From assembly GCA_905235135.1 (NCBI GenBank), contig CAJOKR010000044.1, positions 1 to 33,684 of the forward strand: DNA of 33,684 bases, given 5' to 3'. Positions 7,773 to 13,897 of the stretch are shown piece after piece. The first letter of the stretch is position 1. Every line of letters begins with the position of its first letter. This stretch comes from an uncultured Bacteroidales bacterium (lineage in GTDB: Bacteria; Bacteroidota; Bacteroidia; Bacteroidales; WCHB1-69). The notes under the pieces were generated by a model. It ran no database searches, was not told the DNA's origin, and saw only the letters and a list, made by a program, of their open reading frames with translations. The translations under genes were made by a program, and so were the position numbers.

Positions 7773-8000
7773 GGAGATTCCGCTCGCTCACTACGTTCGC
7801 GGCGGAATGGTGCGCATTGTCGGCGAGGGAAGGGGGAAAAAGATGGGCGGCGGTCATGGAGGTGTCTGCGTCCTCGCAGACACACAAACTGCGAGACGCA
7901 GTTTGCTCCATACACACAACCGCCGCCCATCTTTTTCCCCTTTTGACCCCAAACGTTGTGCACCATTCCGCAAGGCGCGAAGCGCCGCAGCGGAATCTCC
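7773..8000. repeat. About 228-bp imperfect inverted repeat (MITE-like element or giant RNA hairpin)
   Basis: The ends are GGAGATTCCGCT and its complement. Further inside, GCGGAATGGTG pairs with CACCATTCCGC, and GGGGAAAAAGATGGGCGGCG (left arm, about 7833-7853) pairs with a complementary stretch near 7920-7940. At the centre is P60 copy B. Paired and unpaired blocks alternate. The several ORFs across it in different frames have no family resemblance and are by-products of the symmetry. It may be a non-autonomous mobile element, a nested series of palindrome insertions, or, given the promoter and boxA upstream, a long structured RNA. No flanking target duplication was identified. Confidence 0.65.
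7856..7911 (+). repeat. P60 palindromic element, copy B
   Basis: Bounded by ATGGAG and CTCCAT, with inner hairpins GTGTCTGCG-TCCT-CGCAGACAC and CAAACTGCG-AGA-CGCAGTTTG. It aligns without gaps to copy A at 5551-5610 (read on the minus strand) over 56 bases with nine differences. Confidence 0.8.
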
Positions 8001-8067
8001 TCCGTTTAACAACAAACTTCCCGAAAACAACATGGACGGAGCTTGCGAAACTTCAGCCGCGAAAAAA

Positions 8068-8340
8068 TCACTTCGCCAGCAACCACACCGCCACTACCAC
8101 CTGCGCCGCCAATATCGCCGGCACGCCGTACTTGAACTTCTTGTGCTGGGTCTTGTGGTGCCAGACCTGCATCCCCAACCAAGCCCCGACGCTGCCGCCA
8201 ATGGCCGCCAATCCCAACAGAACGCTCTCGGGAATGCGCCAGCGTTTATGCTGCGCTTTCCATTTGTCAATACCATAAACCAGGAAGGTCACAACCGTGA
8301 TGATGGCCAAATAGATCAGAATCAAATTTCTCGCTTCCAT
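8068..8340 (-). CDS. DUF1294 small membrane protein
   Basis: 90 residues. An N-terminal membrane segment (LILIYLAIITVVTFLVYGID), then the DUF1294 signature: DKWKAQHKRWRIPESVLLGLAAIGGSVGAWLGM followed by HKTQHKKFK and a last membrane segment (VPAILAAQVVVAVWLL); the described motif spans about residues 25-58. The family occurs widely in bacteria as a small integral membrane protein of unknown function, sometimes fused to a cold-shock domain, which is absent here. The gene ends after the repeat-rich region and lies 4 bases downstream of ogt, so the two probably share a transcript from the promoter upstream of ogt. Confidence 0.88.
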   Translation of the reverse strand: MEARNLILIYLAIITVVTFLVYGIDKWKAQHKRWRIPESVLLGLAAIGGSVGAWLGMQVWHHKTQHKKFKYGVPAILAAQVVVAVWLLAK

Positions 8341-8344
8341 GACG

Positions 8345-8956
8345 TCAAAACAGTGTCGGTTCCCATTTTTGGAGGCCGGCGCTTTTGGTGTTGGACTGCG
8401 TCTCCATATTCAGCAATTTGACCTTTCGGGAGACATCCCACCGATAGCCGCCGAGCGTGCCGTCGGTGCGAACCACCCGGTGGCAGGGCACGATGCACAT
8501 CACCGGGTTAGCCCCAACCGCCTGTCCCACCGGCCTCGCTGCCTTGGGCCGATGAATCCGCTCGGCAATGTGCCCGTAGGTAGTCACCATACCGTCAGGG
8601 ATGGTCAGCAGATCACGCCACACCTCCAGCTGGAAGGGGGTGCCGTACAGGTGCAGGCAAAGACTCGGCACTTTGTCGTAGCGGCGACGAAGCAGCAAAA
8701 GGGCTTTTTTGTGCAGGGAAACGGTACGATTGTAGAAACGCGCTTTGGGAAAATGCCGCCTTAACGTCGCCTCGGGTTCCCACTTCATAGCGGCAGGCAT
8801 CAAGAAACAGATTCCCTTGGGCGTCGAGGCAATCAAAACGCGCCCCACCGGGGCGGACTGGATGCTGTAGCTGATGGTAAGAGGCTTCTCCCTGCCTGAA
8901 AACTCCTCCCTTGACATCGGTTCTATCCAGATGCGGCAATGTTTTTTGTCGTTCAT
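8345..8956 (-). CDS. ogt: Methylated-DNA--protein-cysteine S-methyltransferase (Ogt/AdaC type)
   Basis: 203 residues from the ATG at 8956. It repairs O6-alkylguanine in DNA by moving the alkyl group to its own cysteine, a suicide reaction. The active-site motif CIVPCHRVV is intact, with Cys158 as acceptor, and the winged-helix segment with GTPFQLEVWRDL, YGHIAERI and PVGQAVGANP precedes it. The Ada-type phosphotriester (zinc) and AraC domains are absent, so this is the stand-alone form. The frame is open 13 codons further upstream, but the promoter element at 8975-8982 overlaps that stretch, so the later ATG is preferred. It is followed 4 bases later by the DUF1294 gene and is divergent from hemW. 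Confidence 0.92.
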   Translation of the reverse strand: MNDKKHCRIWIEPMSREEFSGREKPLTISYSIQSAPVGRVLIASTPKGICFLMPAAMKWEPEATLRRHFPKARFYNRTVSLHKKALLLLRRRYDKVPSLCLHLYGTPFQLEVWRDLLTIPDGMVTTYGHIAERIHRPKAARPVGQAVGANPVMCIVPCHRVVRTDGTLGGYRWDVSRKVKLLNMETQSNTKSAGLQKWEPTLF

Positions 8957-8974
8957 TTCAAGCGAATTGGACTG

Positions 8975-8982
8975 CAAAGATA
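8975..8982 (-). promoter_or_regulatory. -7 promoter element for ogt-DUF1294
   Basis: TATCTTTG on the minus strand, 19 bases upstream of the ogt ATG. It rules against the longer start, which would lie upstream of the transcript. Confidence 0.6.
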
Positions 8983-9013
8983 CAAAATTAAACACATTGG
9001 CCTAAAAAAAACG

Positions 9014-9021
9014 TACTTTTG
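9014..9021 (+). promoter_or_regulatory. -7 promoter element for hemW, almost on the start codon
   Basis: TACTTTTG ends five bases before the hemW ATG. With the usual spacing the transcript would begin at or within a base or two of the ATG, so the mRNA would be leaderless. Confidence 0.5.
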
Positions 9022-9026
9022 CCGCC

Positions 9027-10169
9027 ATGAAAGAAAAATGCGGTCTCTATATCCATGTCCCGTTCTGCAAGTCCAAGTGCGTTTACTGCGGATTCTATTC
9101 CACCGTGAACCAAAAGGATATGGACAAGTATTTGTCTGCTTTGGAAAAGGAAATAGTACTGCGAAAAGACGAACCGGCAGGTAAAGCCTTTCAAACCGTC
9201 TATTTCGGTGGCGGCACCCCCACCCTGCTGCAACCCGCTCAGCTGCAAGGGATTCTGGACGAGCTGCACACCCGCTTCCACATCGAGCCGGACACGGAAA
9301 TCACCATCGAGGCCAACCCCGAACAACTTACCCCTGATTACTGTAAATCCCTGAAATCGTTGGGGTTCAACCGGTTGAGTATCGGCATACAGTCGTTTCA
9401 AGATGAGATTCTACAATTCTTGGGACGGCGGCATACGGCGCAACAGGCTTTGCAAGCAGTGGAGAATGCACACAACGCTGGTTTCAACAATATCTCCATA
9501 GATTTGATTTACGGGGTGAATGAGCGAAATAATGAACTATGGAAGAAAGAGTTGGAAACCGCCTTCTCACTTCCGATAAAGCACTTTTCCGCCTACGCGC
9601 TCACCGTGGAGGAGAACTCCCTGCTCTACCGCCGCATTCAACAGCATCGGGATGTGGAACCCGACGAAGATTTAGCTTCCGTACAATATACTATATTGTC
9701 GGAAATGGTGGACAAGTCGCCGTTCGCGCAGTACGAGGTCTCCAATTTCGCGATAAAAGGTTGGGAATCCAAGCACAATTCCGCTTACTGGGACCGCACG
9801 CCCTACCTCGGTCTCGGTCCGGCGGCTCACTCTTTCGACGGCACACACCGCTCCTGGAACGCCCCGACGCTCGCCGCCTACTTCACCCAAATTGCGGATC
9901 GAAAGCCCTTCTTCGAGCGCGAAACCCTCACGGAAACAGACCGTTACAACGAGTACCTGCTCCTGCGGCTACGCACCCGCGCCGGCATCGACTTGCGGGA
10001 GATGGAAGCGCTTTTCGGACGGGAGCGCACGGACGGTCTGCTCCGGCATTTCGAGACGGACGTGGACACCCGCCACTACGAGCACACCCCCGACCGATTG
10101 AGACTGACTTCGGAGGGATTCTGGTTCGCGGACGGGATTGCGGGGGACTTGTTCGAAATCGGTTTCTGA
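9027..10169 (+). CDS. hemW: HemW, radical SAM haem chaperone (HemN-like)
   Basis: 380 residues, normal for HemW. The 4Fe-4S radical SAM motif HVPFCKSKCVYC gives Cys14, Cys18 and Cys21. Other family landmarks are YFGGGTPTLL, ITIEANPEQL, NRLSIGIQSF, LGRRHTAQQA, and ISIDLIYGVN. HemW is often annotated as oxygen-independent coproporphyrinogen III oxidase, but the short HemW branch lacks the extra N-terminal cysteine of true HemN (here CVYCGF, without a fourth Cys) and is thought to bind and deliver haem. The C-terminal HemN_C region (LRLRTRAGIDLREMEALFG) is present. The gene is monocistronic or the first of a unit, divergent from ogt with 70 bases between them. Confidence 0.93.
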   Translation: MKEKCGLYIHVPFCKSKCVYCGFYSTVNQKDMDKYLSALEKEIVLRKDEPAGKAFQTVYFGGGTPTLLQPAQLQGILDELHTRFHIEPDTEITIEANPEQLTPDYCKSLKSLGFNRLSIGIQSFQDEILQFLGRRHTAQQALQAVENAHNAGFNNISIDLIYGVNERNNELWKKELETAFSLPIKHFSAYALTVEENSLLYRRIQQHRDVEPDEDLASVQYTILSEMVDKSPFAQYEVSNFAIKGWESKHNSAYWDRTPYLGLGPAAHSFDGTHRSWNAPTLAAYFTQIADRKPFFERETLTETDRYNEYLLLRLRTRAGIDLREMEALFGRERTDGLLRHFETDVDTRHYEHTPDRLRLTSEGFWFADGIAGDLFEIGF

Positions 10170-10227
10170 ATTCAAACTATTTTCATCTTGTCTCAAATAT
10201 CGTAAAGACAGATTCACATTATTTGTG

Positions 10228-10235
10228 TATTTTTG
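10228..10235 (+). promoter_or_regulatory. -7 promoter element for the DUF3990 pair
   Basis: TATTTTTG, 19 bases upstream of the ATG at 10255, showing that this pair has its own promoter rather than depending on hemW. Confidence 0.5.
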
Positions 10236-10254
10236 CCGCATTAAACTTTATACG

Positions 10255-10716
10255 ATGGAACTATATCACGGAAGTTCACAAATAGTACAAAACCCTGAAA
10301 TCAGGATTGCGAAGTTCAACAAGGACTTCTACTTTGGTTTCTATTGCACTGCTTTATATCATCAGGCAGTCCGTTGGGCAACACGTTTTGGGGACGGATA
10401 CGTCAATTCTTATGATTTTACACCTAACCCTAATTTGAAAGTGCTTCGTTTTGAAACCATGACAGATGAATGGTTAGATTTCATCGCAGCATGTAGGAAC
10501 GGGAGCAAACACGACTATGACATTGTGGAGGGTCCGATGGCCGATGACACTATCTTTAACTATGTTCAGGGATTCTTAGATGGAAAAATATCTCGAGAGG
10601 CATTTTGGGATTTGGCCAGATTCAAAAATCCAACACATCAAATCTGTTTTAACACACCTGAAGCTCTTTTGACATTACGTTTCAACAAAGCAATCGAAGT
10701 TTATGAAGAAAAATAA
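10255..10716 (+). CDS. DUF3990 protein, probable ADP-ribosyltransferase-fold toxin
   Basis: 153 residues. The start MELYHGSSQIVQ, the FGFYCTALYHQAVRWA segment and the later YDFTP...LKVLRFE block match DUF3990 (PF13151), a family related to ADP-ribosyltransferases; the YHGS and FYxT-like motifs correspond to the NAD-binding strands of that fold. The catalytic Glu cannot be assigned with certainty. Cytoplasmic, no signal peptide. The stop overlaps the next gene by 14 bases, so the two are coupled. The pair has visibly lower GC than hemW and the GH20 gene around it, which suggests transfer. DUF3990 genes commonly occur next to small partner genes in gut bacteria. Family call is firm to moderate; the toxin role is inference. 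Confidence 0.75.
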   Translation: MELYHGSSQIVQNPEIRIAKFNKDFYFGFYCTALYHQAVRWATRFGDGYVNSYDFTPNPNLKVLRFETMTDEWLDFIAACRNGSKHDYDIVEGPMADDTIFNYVQGFLDGKISREAFWDLARFKNPTHQICFNTPEALLTLRFNKAIEVYEEK

Positions 10717-11143
10717 TACTGCCCTATTTTACACGTGCAGTCTGATTGAATTTATTGCCCGACAGACAAAAAATGAGAGGTCGCTTGTGGTGAATCTCTT
10801 AGGGGATAACATTGAACGTATTTACAAATATCAAGATGTTTTCCATAGCGAGCCTATCGAAAAAGTGGCGGATGATTTCATCACCCGTGCCAATATTCCG
10901 AACGGTCAATACGACAATGTGAAACTTTGTCGCTACAACGTACCTGATTATTGGGATATTGGCGAGGTATTTTCCCGTTTATTAGAAGATTGTTATTCTG
11001 AAGAAGAAACATTTAAAGGCATCCGCGAGGTTTATAACTCTTGGATTTCCATGAAAATCCTGAACTTCAACTCCGACCTTTATTACCAATCCCGCGAATA
11101 TATCGCGGAATGCTATCGCAGCGGGTATATTATTGCAGCATAA
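10703..11143 (+). CDS. Partner of the DUF3990 protein, DUF3791-like at its N-terminus
   Basis: 146 residues, overlapping the DUF3990 gene by 14 bases. The N-terminal ~60 residues (FYTCSLIEFIARQTKN, VVNLLGDN, YQDVFHSEPIEKVADDFI) resemble the pattern of DUF3791 proteins, which are frequent neighbours of DUF3990: a helix, a short linker, then a 'YDVLH...DDFI' type ending. The remaining ~85 residues (NVPDYWDIGEVFSRLLEDCYS, YNSWISMKILNFNSDLYYQS) are acidic and helical and unknown to me. No membrane segment or signal peptide. If the pair is a toxin-antitoxin system this would be the candidate antitoxin, in the less common toxin-first order. Resemblance is from memory and weak. Confidence 0.65.
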   Translation: MKKNNTALFYTCSLIEFIARQTKNERSLVVNLLGDNIERIYKYQDVFHSEPIEKVADDFITRANIPNGQYDNVKLCRYNVPDYWDIGEVFSRLLEDCYSEEETFKGIREVYNSWISMKILNFNSDLYYQSREYIAECYRSGYIIAA

Positions 11144-11159
11144 TAAAAAGAAACCAAAC

Positions 11160-12794
11160 ATGAAAAAGATCACCCTTTTGACTATCATCCTCGCGGCCGT
11201 CGTGCTATTCGGCTGCCAGAAGCCCAAAGCCGTCGTCGTCATCCCCGAGCCTGTGGAAATCACGCCCAAAGGCGGCCAGTTCACCATCGACCAGAATACG
11301 ATGCTCTGCTTCGACAATCTCGGGGCGGAATCGTCCGAAACCTCGAAGATGATTCGCGACCTCTACGAGAGCTACTTCAAGATGCGTCCCAACCTCGGCG
11401 ACGCAGAGAGCGCGAAGAAGCACTCCATCCTCTTCAGCATCAGCAAGAAAGAGATCAAGGACATCGGCGACGAGGGGTACGTGCTCACGGTGAAGCCCAA
11501 CCGCATCGTGGCGGAGGCCAACACCACCGCCGGACTCTTCTACGCCATGCAGACGCTCATGCAGATGGCCGGCACCGACAAGTTGGCCGACAGCAAGACC
11601 TTCGCCGTGCCCTGCGGCACTATCACCGACTACCCGCGCTTCCGCTACCGCGGCGCCCACCTCGACGTGTCGAGGCACTTCTTCGACACCGCCTTCGTGA
11701 AGAAGTACATCGACATGCTGGCGTTCTTCAAGATCAACAAGTTCCACTGGCACCTCACCGACGACCACGGCTGGCGCATCCAGATCGACCAATACCCCGA
11801 ACTCACCCGTGTCGGCGCATGGCGACCCGAACGCACCTCTTGGGATACGCTGCACCCCGTGCTGCCCGATGAACCCATGACCTACGGCGGCTTCTACACC
11901 AAAGACCAAATCCGCGACATTGTGCGCTATGCCGCCGCCCGGCACATTGACATCATCCCCGAAATCGAGATTCCCGGCCACTGCAGTGCCATCCTCGCCG
12001 CCTACCCGCAGTTCGCCTGCGACGACTACCCCTACACCGTGGCCGTGGGTCCCTACTGGCCGCCGAAAGCCATCATGTGCGCCGGCAACGACGGCGTGCT
12101 CACCTTTTACAAGAACGTTCTCAACGAGGTGGCCGAACTTTTCCCCTACCCGCTCATCCACATCGGCGGTGACGAGGCCTTCAACGACAATTGGCAGGTC
12201 TGCCCGAAATGCCAGCAACGCATTCAGGACAAAGGACTTAAGAACGAATTCGAGCTCCAACAGTGGTTGATGAACCAGATCGAGCACCATCTGGATTCCC
12301 TCGGCAAGAAAGCCATCATTTGGGACGACATCGTGTCGGACGACATGGTGAACACCTCCACCATCATGTGCTGGCAGGGCCATGACGTGGCGAAAACCGC
12401 CGCCAAGCACGGCAACGACGTGATCATGTGCCCCACCACGCACTGCTACTTCAACTACTACCAGTGCAAAGACAAGGACGAGCGGCTCTGCATGGAGGGC
12501 TACGTCTCCTTGGGCAAGGCCTACTCCTTCGACCCGATGCCGGAGGGCTTGAGCGAAGCGCAGCAGAAGCACATCCTCGGCGGACAGTGCAACCTCTGGA
12601 CCGAATTCATCAACGACCCCGAAACAGCCGAATACATGATCATGCCGCGACTTTTCGCGCTTTCGGAATGCGTCTGGAGCCCGAAAGAGAAGAAAGACCC
12701 GAAGAAATTCGCCACGAAAGTCGATTTCGAGCGTAATTTGATGAAGAAGTTGGGATACCGGCCTTCGAACAGAACGGTGATGGAACTGGAATAG
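11160..12794 (+). CDS. GH20 beta-N-acetylhexosaminidase lipoprotein
   Basis: 544 residues from the ATG at 11160, chosen because it starts the signal peptide MKKITLLTIILAAVVLFGC; Cys19 would be lipidated, placing the enzyme on the outer membrane or in the periplasm. After an N-terminal GH20b-type domain (to about residue 150) comes the catalytic barrel, with YRGAHLDVSRHFF, KFHWHLTDDHGWRI, EIEIPGHCSAILAAYP and the catalytic pair in HIGGDEAF (Asp338-Glu339). GH20 enzymes remove terminal GlcNAc or GalNAc from glycans by substrate-assisted catalysis, as in mucin or chitin-oligomer breakdown. No sus genes are nearby. GC is higher than the window average. A terminator follows. Confidence 0.94.
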   Translation: MKKITLLTIILAAVVLFGCQKPKAVVVIPEPVEITPKGGQFTIDQNTMLCFDNLGAESSETSKMIRDLYESYFKMRPNLGDAESAKKHSILFSISKKEIKDIGDEGYVLTVKPNRIVAEANTTAGLFYAMQTLMQMAGTDKLADSKTFAVPCGTITDYPRFRYRGAHLDVSRHFFDTAFVKKYIDMLAFFKINKFHWHLTDDHGWRIQIDQYPELTRVGAWRPERTSWDTLHPVLPDEPMTYGGFYTKDQIRDIVRYAAARHIDIIPEIEIPGHCSAILAAYPQFACDDYPYTVAVGPYWPPKAIMCAGNDGVLTFYKNVLNEVAELFPYPLIHIGGDEAFNDNWQVCPKCQQRIQDKGLKNEFELQQWLMNQIEHHLDSLGKKAIIWDDIVSDDMVNTSTIMCWQGHDVAKTAAKHGNDVIMCPTTHCYFNYYQCKDKDERLCMEGYVSLGKAYSFDPMPEGLSEAQQKHILGGQCNLWTEFINDPETAEYMIMPRLFALSECVWSPKEKKDPKKFATKVDFERNLMKKLGYRPSNRTVMELE

Positions 12795-12828
12795 TTCAAT
12801 GAAGAATGTAGAATGTAAAATGAAGAAT

Positions 12829-12862
12829 ATTGAGGCTGTCCTGCGAGGCGGCCTCAATTTTT
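12829..12862 (+). terminator. Terminator after the GH20 gene
   Basis: ATTGAGGC and GCCTCAAT form an 8-bp stem around a 14-base loop, followed by a T-run, 35 bases after the GH20 stop. The rest of the gap to 12955 shows nothing I can name. Confidence 0.65.
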
Positions 12863-12955
12863 GATAGGAGCCGATGTTCCCAATCGTCGAAAAACGCATA
12901 GCGTAGATATGCGGATCTATTTCCACGCATGAAAAAAATCATGTAAACAGCCAAA

Positions 12956-13140
12956 TCATTTTTCCGCTAACAACGGCAAGTGATCCTCCTTCAAAAGATT
13001 CATTCTTGTTGTGAGCATATCGGCATATTCTTTGGTCGCGGGTTCGTTAACAGGATAACAATCGGAAGACTAAATTCAACTTGCTCGAAGTTTCTGTCCA
13101 ATTCGTCCAGACTCACCCATTTTTTGGTATCAACTTCCAT
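12956..13140 (-). pseudogene. Frameshifted gene remnant downstream of the RhuM fragment
   Basis: An ATG at 13140 opens MEVDTKKWVSLDELDRNFEQ; the frame then breaks near 13054, and the next frame continues PVNEPATKEYADMLTTR to LLAEK and a stop at 12956. Adding one base joins both parts into about 60 residues of protein-like, charged sequence. I do not recognise the family. It overlaps the end of the RhuM reading frame by 28 bases in another frame, so the two were probably brought together by a deletion. It may alternatively be a small gene with a sequencing error. Confidence 0.4.
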
Positions 13141-13820
13141 ATAAACGTGATTCTCTTATTGTGACGTTCGATGTCCAGGCGGAAAGCATTGGTCAGACGA
13201 CTTACGCAGACTGTGGCAGTCACCCCATCTGCTCTCTTTGTCAACTGGGTTAAGACACTGTCATCGGCATAATTATCAACCAGAACAATGGATTTTTTCG
13301 CGCCACGAATCAAATCCGACACAAATTGGTAAGCATCAAATATTTGACCATCAAAGAAAATGCCTTGTTTTGGCGGAAGCGCGGTTTGGACCATCGTTTG
13401 AACCTGATTGGTGAGCTTTGCCACTTGGCTTTCAACTTGGTTCATTCTTTGATAGATGGCATAACCTCGATACAGATACTCTTTAAGCACTTGCGTAGCC
13501 CAGATGCGGAAATTGGTTGCTTGAATAGAATTAACCCTGTAGCCGACAGCAATTATCATATCCATATTATACATTGTCGTAGTTCGGCAGACTGTTCTGT
13601 CTTCTTCCTGCTGAACTATTTCCATTTTGGAAACAGTTGAATGAGTTTGCAATTCTCCCGATTCAAAGATGTTTTTAATATGCTTTGAAATTACAGGTAC
13701 TGCGGTTCCATAAAGGACTGCCATTTGCTTTTGACTCAACCAAACAGTCTCATTTTCAACAAGAACATCCAATTTCACTTGAAGGTCTTCCGACTGGTAT
13801 AACTTCATTTCAGTGGTCAT
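13113..13820 (-). pseudogene. RhuM-family protein, C-terminally truncated
   Basis: Start set at MTTEMKLYQ (13820). The N-terminal two thirds match the RhuM family (PF13310): VWLSQKQMAVLYGTAVPVIS resembles a helix-turn-helix, followed by MYNMDMIIAVGYRVNS and FRIWATQVLKEYLYRGY. A second part (GIFFDGQIFDAYQFVSDLIR, VDNYADDSVLTQLTKR) is found in Bacteroidota versions. The frame ends in an unrelated tail, KRITFIWKLIPKNG, just after LDIERHN, where full proteins continue for perhaps 60-80 residues, so the end is missing. RhuM proteins are common accessory genes near restriction and mobile loci, of unknown function. Low GC. It has its own promoter element upstream and may still produce a DNA-binding fragment. 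Confidence 0.7.
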
Positions 13821-13843
13821 AATATTTGTTTCTAAATTGGATG

Positions 13844-13851
13844 CAAAAATA
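13844..13851 (-). promoter_or_regulatory. -7 promoter element for the RhuM gene
   Basis: TATTTTTG on the minus strand, with TTGACA about 18 bases further upstream, together a good two-part promoter 24 bases before the ATG. Confidence 0.5.
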
Positions 13852-13897
13852 CAACAAAAAAGGCCGCTTGTCAAGAGGAAAAATCGTTTTTTTTATC

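Noticed and set aside
7706-8421. Several overlapping ORFs on both strands across the large inverted repeat (e.g. 7760-8278, 7807-8421)
   Set aside because: They arise from the symmetry of the repeat and run antisense through DUF1294; none has protein-like composition or a family match.
8345-8995. Longer start for the Ogt protein at 8995
   Set aside because: The -7 promoter element at 8975-8982 lies inside that extension, so the ATG at 8956 is preferred.
10982-11317. Minus-strand ORF across the DUF3990 partner and GH20 start
   Set aside because: Antisense to two supported genes, with no conserved motif.
11205-12926. 573-codon open frame on the minus strand opposite the GH20 gene
   Set aside because: It is antisense to a clear GH20 enzyme; high GC and biased codon use leave the opposite strand open. 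Composition (rich in V, H, G, E) is that of a shadow frame.
12884-12936. Small near-palindromic stretch around CGCATAGCG and ATATGCG after the GH20 terminator
   Set aside because: Pairing is short and interrupted and no second copy was seen, so it is not listed as a repeat.
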